A stretch of DNA of 64,000 nucleotides, from NCBI GenBank assembly GCA_033063855.1, contig CP093831.1:29264001-29328000 (forward strand), given 5' to 3'. The number at the start of each line of letters is the position of its first letter. The stretch's first letter is position 1. This DNA comes from Smittia aterrima. Its lineage: Eukaryota; Arthropoda; Insecta; Diptera; Chironomidae. Of this stretch, positions 39,504 through 50,600 are shown piece after piece. The translations under genes and the position numbers were made by a program. The notes under the pieces were generated by a model that saw only the letters and a program-made list of their open reading frames with translations, made no database searches and was not told the DNA's origin.

Positions 39504-42277
39504 TTAGTCAAGCTCAAAGACCGACTCTGTAAGGACATCTGAACTGAATATTAGAATGTCGTTTAAGTTGCTGTTGTCATCATGACCGTTAGTATTGGAA
39601 AATGGAAAAAAGGAGTTCACGATTGGAACAGTTTTAGTTTTTTCAACATCAGATTTAGGATCGAGTTGAAGATCACTGATATTGCCAGTTTCAAGAGACT
39701 TTTGAAGCTTATGAATATTGCTAAGGATCATCCTATTATACAGATCAACTTGTACCGTTCCCCCGTTGTTTATTTCGAGAATTGGCATCCATCGATAGTA
39801 ACATTGTGCAAATATATCCAGGTCACGTATTAAATGGCTCGGTTCAAGATGTTTATCCTACAATAATCAATATATAACAAAAAACAAAACAAAGAAATTG
39901 CTTACGAACCTGGTTATTTTCGCATGATACTGATGTCTCTAATTTAGTAGAATGTTGCGGATGATGATTTAGAATTTGTGAAGGAAGGAGAAGCTTTGCG
40001 TCTAAGTCAATCAGCTTGTTAGCTCCTGATTGAAGGGAAAATCTTTGCTTTGGCTGTGGTTTCATTGGTAGAATGTCCATTCCAGGAAGTTTCAATGCGC
40101 TTGGAGGAAGCTTTGATTTTCTGTGGTTCTCCAAATCTATATCGCTCATTGGCGGCTTTTTGTAAAGCGGATTTGAGAACAAAGCCTGAAATGAATTGAA
40201 TTGATGACACTATCTGATAGATTAAACCGCATTATGTTGAAGATAATTCTTACAATATCTTTGTCAGAAAACGTTTCACCCCAATCCCAGACAGGTCGAG
40301 AAAGAAGATTTTCCTAAAACGAAATAATAAATCAATTATCTGTAAAATTATTCATTATTGAAACTCACATCTCGCTCAGCAATCAGTCGATCATATTCGC
40401 AATTGAACTGGAATGTGTCGAAAATAGGCAGAAACACAGAATCCCAAATGGTTGTTAAAAATGTTTCAGAAAACTCAAATGACTCGGGAAATTGTTGAAG
40501 CGTTTGCCAAACACAGTCGATAAACAAAAGAAAAATCGGTGACTTGTCCGCTTGTTTGTTGTAAATGTGTCCCATACGATCGCTGAATGGGTGTCCAAGT
40601 GCAACCCACTCTTTCTGAATCAAAACTTGAAAACCGGTTATTGTGCGGTAGAAAGGATCTAACAGCACTTGCACTAAGCTCGATATGAGGCAGGACATGT
40701 CACGTCCATCGTTTTCTTGAAGTGCTACTGATTCCCCAGCTTTTAAGCTCGATGCAGCCTCATTCGCTGTTTTCAAACACAGAGAAGAATAGAGCAGCCA
40801 GCAGGTCTTTTCAATCATCGTTAAAAAACGTTCATCTTGAATCGTTAATTCTCGATCACTTGCTGGTGCACACAGTGCACGTAACTTTATGAAACTTTGA
40901 TAAACATCCTGAATAGATGGAAGGCCTTTTGTAAGCTCCAAGCAGCGTGGCGGACACTTGAGATTTCCACATTTTCTTATGTGCTCAAGCATTAAACTGT
41001 CCTTAGAAGGAGTGATTTCTTTCGGATTACTCAAGAGATCAGGAAGCAAATCGGCCATTCGAACAAGTGAAGCCTCGCCTAAACCCCAAACCCAAATCGC
41101 TGCTCGTTTGCATCGAAACGATTCACAGAGACTGAAGTATTGTGAGTCTGTTAAATGTTTCGGTACGACAAAGTGCTGAGGAAGTCCACTCTCACCCGAT
41201 GGATTATCCAAGGACATGATTCGCCATGAACCAGTTTGATAGGAAAAGCCACAACGCTCAAGTTCCTGAATCCAATCATTCTCCTCGCGGAAGGTCCGAA
41301 TGGAGCGTGAGGCGTTGTAATATTTTTCTCTAAAATGCGAAGGACTGATTAATTGATTTAATGTAGGCCGTTGATTTTTCTTAAGATAATACACTTACTT
41401 GAAATGGTACATGAACAACAAATTGTGTCGTGTTGGAAAAGCAAACTGTACAAGAGCGTCCGCAATGTGTTTACCTTTTCCGACTTCTGATTCTTGAAAA
41501 TCAAACGTCAACGTCCGAAAGTTTTTGCATATTATCCTAATGGCATCAATCTTGGATCCATTGCGTTGGTTTGGTGATACAGGTTTGTGCTTTTTGTCTG
41601 TGTACGCATAAATCTCATCCATTGACGAGAGAGTGATGTCATAGCGACCTAGAAAGTTATTCTCCTGGTGCGAAACGATTTTCTACAAAAATTTTTGAAG
41701 ATAAGATGATGACATCATTTACTGGAAGAAATAGCTTACCTTGTTGGAATTGTTCTTATCAATTTTATCGTGCTCTTCAAACACTACAAAGCACAATCGG
41801 AAATTGGTAATGATGAGAAGTCCAACGCGCTTTTGACTTGGCGGAGCTTTCTTTTTCTTTGATTGTGCTTTGATCTTTTGTGCAATGTAGAGATTAACAT
41901 TGGTTGCTCGAGCCGCTTCAAGCTCGCCTATGAATGAAAATATTTATCGATTTTTTTATAAAGTTTTCGCTCTTGGTTGAGTTATATGACGTCGTTTTTA
42001 GTGTAGCTCTTACCATTTAAGAATGCGGGTGAATAATCATGTTCAGTTGGATCTTCTGTCGAATCCAGACACTAAATAAAACAACAAAAACAATCATTGC
42101 GAAATTATTACATGAACTTGTATATTCTAAATTGTTTTGATGTTTAAGTAATGGGGAAAGCATCTTTCGAATTATATCACAGTTTATAATCTAATCGAGA
42201 GAGTTTAGTAATCAGCCGAGAATGTCTACCTTCAAATAACTTTTAAAATTTTCCTTTTTGCTGCTCAATTCAGTCAT
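39504..42277 (-). CDS. Myotubularin-related pseudophosphatase, MTMR10/12 (3-PAP) class
   Basis: Catalytically dead myotubularin; MTMR12-type members act as adaptors for active myotubularins. Exons: 42277-42230, 42071-42014, 41927-41740, 41682-41399, 41329-40369, 40313-40254, 40185-39910, 39857-39504; 742 residues, close to the vertebrate length. The N-terminal FKSYLK and PH-GRAM region are followed by the phosphatase-like domain. Where active enzymes have HCSDGWDRT this protein has QENDGRDMSC, with neither the Cys nor the Arg of the loop; the next segment (SLVQVLLDPFYRTITGFQ, LIQKEWVALG) is the family hallmark. The C-terminal 210 residues are less conserved. The ATG at 42277 was chosen because the 16-codon first exon ends in FKSYLK and splices in frame. 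Confidence 0.9.
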
Positions 42278-43220
42278 ATTTTCAGACTAAAGTCATGCGA
42301 TAAAAAGCGGATAACAACTTTAATTGCACTTGTGTCTCAAAAAACTCATTTTATATTAAATTCAATAAGATTCTTTTTTGTAAATTTTGCTCGACTACTT
42401 TTGTATTTCACTTTTTATTCAATTGTGATTTTGTAATTTTCTCTTGGGTTTGAATGTTAGTCCGTTAAATAAAGACAAAAATGTTCGTGGAGTTTGATAA
42501 GAAGAGTCGCAGATTATTTTATCAGAATGACCGTGTAATGTTTTCCGAAAACTTGCCAAAGAACGTCGTCTTCTTCTTAAACTTACTAGACCAAGTTCAA
42601 TTTCGACTTGAAAACCAAACGAATTTTGTCTAGAAAACCGCATCATGTTAATTAAATAAATTTAATCAAAAGAACTAGACAAAATATTTCTCACGAAAAC
42701 CAGAACTAAACTTCCGGGCAATGAACCGAATAAATATTCAAGGTTGAAAATGGTCCATTAGTTTTTAACGGCTAAATACTTTTTAAATTTTGTAAACAAA
42801 GCGACTTTTCAATTTTTTTTATCAATTTCTCAAAATTTTAAATTACAAGCGAAGATCAATCAAATAATATTCACGATCACACAGAAAATCATCAATAAAT
42901 GTCAATCTACGGCTGTGAGTATTTAGAAATCACTGAAACATAAAGCACATGTTGAAATCAAGTTTTTATTATTCTTTTTTAGTGGATAATAATTTAGTGC
43001 TTGAATGATTTTTTATATGGTTTATGCTAAATATAATACACACACAGTTTAAATTGATAAAAATAAGGATTGTTTATTTGTTTAAACCGTTTAAAAGCAT
43101 CACACTCGGGATATCTTACTTTTTTTTATCACTCACTGGATGTTGTAAATAAAACACGAGACACCCTCCTCAGTTAGTTATCCTATCTCCAATTCCCATC
43201 CACGAACACACGATCTATTA
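42278..43220. promoter_or_regulatory. Shared upstream region of the MTMR10/12-like gene and MED31
   Basis: 943 bp between two divergent start codons, with no credible ORF. It should include both promoters; specific elements could not be assigned. Confidence 0.4.
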
Positions 43221-43841
43221 ATGGCTAATAAGAAAGGAACAAACAAGATTAAGGACTGTGAGTAACTAATTTTCTTTCGTTTAATTTTGTGTTTTTAGTC
43301 CTAATTTTATTAAGTGCCTAAGTGTTAAGAATCATGAATCTCTGTTATCTAACAAAGCCAATTTTGTATTCTTTATTTATAGCACTACAAGCTGCAGAAA
43401 GCGATGACCAGCAACGGTTGAGGTTTCAAGTGGAACTCGAGTTTGTCCAATGTCTTGCTAACCCAAATTACTTGCACTGTAAGTTTCCTCCTCATTTATC
43501 TCTATCAGATCTTTAATTTTTTTACAGTTCTAGCACAACGGGATTACTTTAAAGATTCCAGCTTTGTCAATTACCTACAATACTTATTATACTTTAAGAA
43601 GCCTGAGTTCGCCAAATTTATAAAATATCCTATGTGCTTGTATTTCCTTGATCTGCTTCAAAGTGAAGAGTTTAGAAGAAAAATTGTAACAGCCCCATGT
43701 GTCAAGTTCATAGATGACCAAGCAATTCTTCTTTGGCAACACTACACACGGAGACGAACAAAAACACTTGATCATCAAAACTTCTTGCACAATCCACAGC
43801 GTAACCCACAACAAAATCAAAACGGAACCTCACAGAAATAA
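43221..43841 (+). CDS. MED31: Mediator complex subunit 31
   Basis: Small conserved subunit of the Mediator middle module, which links transcription factors to RNA polymerase II; nuclear. Exons: 43221-43257, 43383-43478, 43528-43841; 148 residues. The signature is clear: RFQVELEFVQCLANPNYLHFLAQ, then YLQYLLYFKKPEFAKFIKYP and CLYFLDLLQSEEFR. The C-terminus is Gln/Asn-rich, as in other insects. ATG 43221 begins MANKKGTNKIKD; exon 1 joins exon 2 at a split Ser codon. Poly(A) signals AATAAA lie at 43884-43889 and 43896-43901. Confidence 0.96.
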
Positions 43842-45002
43842 CTCAAATACTGAGGAAATTAGTTGAAAGCTCTAAGGAAATGAAATAAATACTTCAATAA
43901 ATTAAACTTATGCACATTATTTTATTGTTGATGTGACACACTTTGAAACAAATTCTTTGTTCTGTTGAAGTTTGCATACATTTTTTTCAAGTTCATCAAG
44001 AAGTCAAAGACATTTCTCCATAATAACCATAGCATCTTTTAGCGTGAGGTGAAGAAGAGAAATCGCTTTAAACAAAAATAGAAAGTTTAAGGAAAAACTT
44101 TGCTGAACTAAAATTTATTTCAGTAATTTTTATTTAAACATGTTTAAAATTCTAACATCAACGAAATTATTACTATGCAAAGTATTGAACCTTTATTTTT
44201 CATTAATATTATTTTGTCACCAACTCGTCTTCTATGGAAACAAACTCAGTCGAACACCCAAACTTCATTGAATTTAGATTTCTGTAAGCGATGATAAAAA
44301 AGAATTGGCATATAAAAATTTATTAGTTTCCGGCGAAAAAGCGAAAAAAAATATACGAAAAAGAGGTTTAACCCACATTTGTGTGTTTGTTTTGCATCTG
44401 TAAATAATTTCTTTTTGAACAAATTTGTTTTCGCCTTGAGAGTTGAGAGTCACGACATACTTTTAGTAAAATGCATACAAGGTAAATTTTAGCATAAGAG
44501 CACTAGTTTAAATCTTAAATTTTTCGATTCATGGTTTTTTTGTAGGTTTTTAATCAACTTCTATCAAATAAAGTTTAATTTTGTGTTCTTTTGTCGCTTT
44601 CTAATTTTAATTTTGTGTTTGTAATCAATTCAGTTTTATCTCATCGCAGGCCTAAAAAAAGTGTCTATAATTTATACACAATTTTCGTTATACACACAAG
44701 GTAAAATTAAGCATATACTGCTTTGGAGCTCTTAATCAGTTCTTCTAGTTAAATTGTTATCCAGTTGCTTTCTGAATTAAACATTTTAAGTATTCGGGGC
44801 GAGTGTCTATTTAGTGAAACTTTTACCGAACTATATGCTACTTTTCTTTTTAATTTGTTTTGCGACACGAAATTTCTCTTTTTGTCATTCTCGTAATCAG
44901 ATTAGCATTTGTCTGTTACTCTTACAACTGATAGCCAAAAATGCTTCACGTGAAATAAACTTTAATTTTCCTGAGTTTCTTCGCAATCATAAAACTTTTC
45001 GA
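43842..45002. other. Intergenic, 3' of MED31 and of the small secreted protein gene
   Basis: 1.16 kb AT-rich and convergent. MED31 poly(A) signals are near its start. Nothing else recognised. Confidence 0.5.
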
Positions 45003-45377
45003 TTATATTCCTAAGTCATAATCGTCATCGCCTCCGTCTCCTCCAAATAAATTTGCACCAGTTCCACCTATACTGAAGAATCCTCCATCATCGTCCGCAT
45101 TTGGCGGTGCAATGAATCCAGGTAACCGATCCTCAAGCCCCATTTGCGTCGCGATTCCATATACTAAACGAAAAACTAGCAGAGTCAAGAAGTTCGGCGT
45201 TGATGTCTCCCGAGTCTCCAAGAGCAACTGCTTTTGATTCTTATGGTTTGAAAGTTTATGTCTTAAAACTTTCTGTTTAATCCGCGATGGAATTCTCTTT
45301 CCTCGCGCTTCACTTCTTAAGCACGCGAAAAAAATCAACACAAAAATAACAAGTATTAAATTAATAGATAGCCTCAT
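45003..45377 (-). CDS. Small secreted protein with acidic Gly/Asp tail, function unknown
   Basis: Single-exon ORF of 124 residues starting at ATG 45377 (the longer frame to 45410 starts with GTG and was rejected). A strong signal peptide (MRLSINLILVIFVLIFFACLRSEA) is followed by a very basic segment containing RGKR, which could be a convertase cleavage site, then a hydrophobic block (NFLTLLVFRLVYGIATQMGL) and an acidic, glycine-rich tail (GGDGGDDDYDLGI). The layout suggests a small secreted or prepropeptide-like protein, but I do not recognise the family. The clean signal peptide and layered composition argue against a chance ORF. Confidence 0.6.
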   Translation of the reverse strand: MRLSINLILVIFVLIFFACLRSEARGKRIPSRIKQKVLRHKLSNHKNQKQLLLETRETSTPNFLTLLVFRLVYGIATQMGLEDRLPGFIAPPNADDDGGFFSIGGTGANLFGGDGGDDDYDLGI

Positions 45378-46033
45378 TCTTGTTAATCGATTGAAAACTG
45401 TTAATATCACTTTTTACGTCGACGTCAGCGCGAGTAGAACCGTAACACAGAATACTTGAATGAACCGTTCTCTTCCTTTCTTTTTAACGAAGCGTCTTGC
45501 AACATCGAAGTGAAGAATACAAATGAGAAGCGAATGCAATATCAACAAATAGATGGCCACTCGCCACATCTTTCTCTTCTTACTTTCTTGTGGGCCTACT
45601 TGTGGCCCACTCCGAGGCGCTTGATGCGCGCTCGAGCTTTAGAGAGGATCTGAGTTGAATGTGTTGTGGTGTAAGAAGTATTTTAAGCAGTTATTGCTGC
45701 TACTTGTATCTATTGAGGTATAATACTCTTTTTCGATTAACCAAATTGAGAACAAGTATGATTGCTGACGCAGAAGTGGTAAAATCAATTAAAAGAAATA
45801 TAATTTCTTTTTGAAGATTCATTATCGATCTACAGATTTTTTGTCGATAAGCAAATTTAAAATTAAGGGTTTTACCCTTTTTTTTGATCAACAACCTTTG
45901 TCAATAGAAAAGAGCAGAAAATTTCACAAATAATAATGATTTAAATATTTATTGTTCTGCTTTTTATAAATGACAAAGTAAATTATTTGCTTGCACTTTA
46001 CGATAAACTTTGAAATTTTAGACAAGCAAAATC
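45378..46033. other. Upstream region of the small secreted protein gene
   Basis: 656 bp between two minus-strand genes. The part at 45540-45650 is richer in G+C than its surroundings and carries a perfect hairpin, GTGGGCC (45590-45596) and GGCCCAC (45604-45610) around a 7-nt loop. No convincing ORF. Confidence 0.45.
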
Positions 46034-47371
46034 TTAAGCTTTTTTATTAGGGTGGTTTATTATGTGCTGAGCCAGATCAAAAGCATTGGCGAAGCTTTCC
46101 TTGCACCGGCAACAGTTGAGTTTCTTTGTAAACACTTTAATTCCAGACTTCTTAACGGTGTCATTGATATCGTTCACGCGTTGACGAGTCGCGGGGGTTC
46201 GGACAACAGGAGATTTCATTTTTTGTGCGGGGGCAATAAAAGATCGACGATCTGATCCTTGTCTGTCGCGTCTTGAAATTAATTTGCGCTTCTCGTTGAA
46301 TGGAATTTTTAGACAGTTATCCGTTTGGTGCGTGAATAAAGCTGATTGTAGTTTGAAAGTCTTGTCGCAATATGAGCATTTGTGGAAATTCGTGGAAATT
46401 GTATGACTTTTCTGATGATCTTGAAGGGATCGAATTGTTGAGAACTCGGCAGAACATTGGTCGACCGTACATTTGTGCTTGGCATGAACTTTTGGCTTTG
46501 TTGGTATTGTCTTCAAGCTTAGAGGTGACTTTGATCGGCGGCTAACTGTAAGCCGTGAGATTGCTTTCGATTTGCGGTCCAGAGACTTTCGCATAATTGT
46601 TGAATCTACTCGATTTGCGGGCAGCTTGTTAACAGCAATCGAACGTCTCATCAAGCGTGTCTTTGCCACAGCAGTAGGCTTCGATTTTGATGCATTGACA
46701 TCACCAAGCGGTGCTGTGAACGGATTGACCTTTTTCTCATTGGGATCTTGAAGAATATTAGAGGCGGGTTCATCTTCAGCCTCTGTTATAACGATTTCTG
46801 GAATTTTCAGAGCTGGTTTTTGTTCAGTCATCGGACCGTCTTTTTGTAATTTCTGTGCATCGTCATTCGATTGAGCAGACCGTGACTCATTTTCATCCTT
46901 TACTGTTGCATTGCAGACTTCAAAGGTATCTTCGACAGATTGAGAATTCTCTGGTTCATCAGCATTTGTTGTTGTTTCAATCTTTTCATCAATGAATTTT
47001 GATTTTATGTCTATTTCATTGGGATTGGCACAGACCGACACAGAAATTTTAGGCATTTGATCAGTTGTAATAAACGAAATCTTTGTTAACTCGCATGAAG
47101 ATGACGGCGACTCGTCATTGCTTGAATTTAAAGTCTTGTCGATGATTTCTTTCGAATTATATCGCATAACGATCGTGTTTTCTTTATCGATTTGGCTGCT
47201 AATAGAATTGCTGTGTTCGGCTATACTCAATGAGTTTTCACATTCATTGAAGGAGTAGTAAATCGATTCGTCTTCAACCGCTGATTCGTAAGCTGACATA
47301 TTAAGTGACATATTTAATGCTGTGTCACACAGAATTTGCTTTTTTAAAACAGATTTTCTCAAGTTTTCCAT
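46034..47371 (-). CDS. C2H2 zinc-finger protein, three fingers, unidentified
   Basis: Intronless coding frame of 445 residues; a 5' UTR intron (donor near 47433, acceptor just before the ATG) is likely. The N-terminal 240 residues are acidic and Ser/Asn-rich and look disordered. A basic Ser/Arg-rich region (TRLMRRSIAVNK...SRLTVSRRSKS) follows, then three fingers: KCTVDQCSAEF...H-x3-H (C-x4-C type), KCSYCDKTF...H-x4-C (fourth ligand Cys), and, near the C-terminus, CCRCKESF...H-x3-H. Probably a nuclear DNA- or RNA-binding protein. I do not recognise the orthologue. Confidence 0.8.
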   Translation of the reverse strand: MENLRKSVLKKQILCDTALNMSLNMSAYESAVEDESIYYSFNECENSLSIAEHSNSISSQIDKENTIVMRYNSKEIIDKTLNSSNDESPSSSCELTKISFITTDQMPKISVSVCANPNEIDIKSKFIDEKIETTTNADEPENSQSVEDTFEVCNATVKDENESRSAQSNDDAQKLQKDGPMTEQKPALKIPEIVITEAEDEPASNILQDPNEKKVNPFTAPLGDVNASKSKPTAVAKTRLMRRSIAVNKLPANRVDSTIMRKSLDRKSKAISRLTVSRRSKSPLSLKTIPTKPKVHAKHKCTVDQCSAEFSTIRSLQDHQKSHTISTNFHKCSYCDKTFKLQSALFTHQTDNCLKIPFNEKRKLISRRDRQGSDRRSFIAPAQKMKSPVVRTPATRQRVNDINDTVKKSGIKVFTKKLNCCRCKESFANAFDLAQHIINHPNKKA

Positions 47372-47666
47372 TTTTTTCTAAAGAAGAAAGATTTCTCTTT
47401 AAATTTACGTTTTATAAATGAATAAATAAACTTACGTATATATTATTGTTCACAGTTCACAATGAGGTTGATGGCAGCAAGATCTCTGGCCAAAATTCAA
47501 AATTTACGTCTTTTAACAACAAATACAAAAGCTTTTTTTTTTCAAAAGCAACGGTTCAAGGGGGAATACAACTGAAAACTTTTCAGTGAAAAAAGACAAA
47601 AAATTATCTTCTCGATCGAGTGATCGACACCCTTTATTTTAAAAAAATAACGTTTTTAATTTTTCA

Positions 47667-50600
47667 TCAGAAGGATTGTTTTAATAAAGATGATTGGAAA
47701 ATCGTCTTCAATATTTTTGGTAGCTCGCCGACATCGTCAATGCAAAGGAAACATTTTCCTTGTGGCATATTTTGCTTGATCCTGAAAATGAGAGTTATTT
47801 TAATAAATATTTTGACGATGATGATGATGACGACGCTTAAGTCAAGGGACTGATAAAAATGCCAGAGCTTATTCAAATACGGACGAAGCAAACAGAAAAT
47901 ACTTACATTTCAGCTTCTTCGCCAATACTACCGATGAAAATCATATAAGCATTAACTTTGGGTTCTTGCTTTGTCAACATCTCAGTCAGCTTCTTGGGTG
48001 GAATTGCGTATCTTTGTAGGTTTGCATCACTTAGAATGACAACGATCGCTTCGTCACATTCTTCTTTTGCTATTTCGTCAACAGCATGCTTGGCAGCTTT
48101 TAATGTGTTGTCACCAGACCAACAATACTGCGAATGAGCGTGCATCAATCTAAAATTAAAGTTTTAAAAGGATAAATTTAAACATATGACTGTGGACTCA
48201 CTTGATAATTTCGACCCGTCTTTTGTTGTTGCTTGGGGGATTTTTGTGATCCTTTTCAAAATTTGTGTTATCAATAAAGAACATTGAAAAAGTATTTGAT
48301 TCAACTTACAATAAATGGGATCGAAAATGATTCTCCACTGTGCCCTATGATGTTATATTGAATTTTATTTTCAAATCCCTCAAAGCTTTCCATCAGCATC
48401 GTCACAGCTTCTAGAGTTCTATCGAGACGACCATCGTATCCGTTGAAGCGGTACATCGAGCCACTGACGTCAGCAACTACAGTCAAACGCTAATGGAATT
48501 GAAATTGAAGACGTAATGAATTTAAAATTAACTAATAATGCAAAAATTGCTCTCAATTTATGCAAGCTCCTAAATGCACTAAACTTACTTTTGGTTTCTC
48601 TTGAGGCTGTCCAGGCTCGGGTTCCATGTCCGTTCTCGACTTTGAATATAAAATTTATTTTAAAATTTCTATTTGAAATAGTTATATTAGAAAAATGTGG
48701 ATGAAACGAAAACTTGGAGACGATCCACAAGACTTAAAGTTCTCAACTTCAATGAGCGAAATTGGAATCGTTACTCGATTTGTAAATATTATACTCACCT
48801 TGTAAATATTTTTTTCACCTGTAATTCCTTCGATTAATTTCATATCGTCGAGTTCGCCTGAAGTCTGATTCTTCTGCCAATGACGTTCCTTAGCTTTGGC
48901 TTCAAGTGAATTCAAAATATTTCTAAAAGTATTGAGAAGGCAACAATGAATGTGATATCAAATACAAAAGCTCTAATATTTTTGGTACCTTAAAGTATTG
49001 ACATGGGGCTTAACTGGGTTGCTGAATTGTTCATAAATGTTGTGATCATATTTTGACATTTGAATTTCCTTAAGCTTTTCTTCAAATGCTTTTCGATTCA
49101 TTGCTCGCGCGGCTAATTTCACTTCCTCTGGAATTGCTCCTTTTTCAGCGTCAGACAGTTGATGAACTTTGTGACCGCTATCAAGACGGTAAGGTCCCTT
49201 TTAAAAATTAATTGGCTGAGTCATTTAAAACTTGAGAGAGACAAAACATTCATTAACTTACCCCTTTACCGCCAAGCCCAGCTGTATCTCGACCACCACT
49301 TAAGTAATGCAAAAATTTATTAAATTTTGTTTTAATAAAAAAAAGTTTAAGGAAAAAATTTAGGAAGTGAATGAAGCTAGAAAATTTTACAAACCTTCCA
49401 CCAGCCCATGTATTCCCTCCTACGTGCGGTTCGTTCTTTTCATCAACTTTTCCATGTTTGGGGGCTGAGACATCTTTCCCGGAGAAATGATCAACGCTAA
49501 TTTGAAGGTCTTTTTGTCGGCGTAGATCAGCCAACTCATTTTTAGCATAACTTTCAATTTCAATTCCATGTTTAATCAAAACTCTTGTTACTTGCTCTAG
49601 CGATTCTGGTGCATGACGATCAAAATCCAAAACATTTCCAATCAATTCACTCGCATCCTCGTGTGGATATTTGTTAAGATGTTTAACAATGTTCACAACT
49701 TCACGCGTACTAAATGGATACGCGATTTGTGAAGTATCCGCCATTGATCTAAGTTCTCCAAAAGCTTTAACGAGCTTTGTTATTAGTTTCTCATCAACAT
49801 TCGGTCCGTACTGTTTCAACAACTGGATTTCCGAAACCATATCTGGATTATCGATCGCATGGCATGCAAACAAATGTCCCATCGAAGCGAAAAAATCGTT
49901 ACCAAGGAATGGGAATCCTGGTCGATTTGCAAGGACGATCGTTCTGAATCCAGGATGAGTTAGGATTATTTTCGGATCATTGACATCTGCAGAAGAATCA
50001 GAAGAAACAATTTTTCGGCCATCAGACAACCACATCTCTCCGGTTTCAATTAAACTCTTTAAAATGCAAGTAACATTAGTCGGTGCTTTATCAATCTCAT
50101 CAATCACTAGAGCATGTCCGTGTATGACTGCCTTTACTAATGGAGAGTCTTCAAATAAAACTTTTCCATCGATTATCGTTGGTGATATTGTTAATGAATT
50201 AACAGTCGTGTCTCTATGAAGCTTTCGGGTGGCGGGGAAGATAAAATGTAAATATTTGCAATTAGAATAAAATTTTCGACGAATTCAAAAGATAGATATT
50301 ACCTGAATGTATTCTCTTGGATAGTTCATCAAGTAGAGGAGTCGATCAATAAGCTTATTCTTGCCAACACCTTGATTCCCAATCAGGCACAAGTGATATT
50401 TTAGACTAAAGTCTTGTAAAATTCTCTCGAGTAAATGCACATAATGCGGCGTGTCATAAAATAAAGTTTCAGGTACTTTCATCGATTGACTTAAATCTTG
50501 TGGGTAAATTCGGGTTTGAGTGTTCCCAATTTGAAGGATTTTTTTCTCCTTATCGATCTTAACTTTAATATCCTTGTTAGAAGATTGCGTCGGTAAAATG

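Noticed and set aside
44460..44720. Two similar stretches around ACAAGGTAAA...GCATA as a diverged repeat
   Set aside because: Only about 19 of 23 bases match and the flanks differ; expected by chance in such AT-rich DNA.
47667..47891. ORF spanning the last VWA8 intron and exon
   Set aside because: The part upstream of 47781 is intronic repeat; the real exon begins at the 47782 acceptor and matches the expected VWA8 end.
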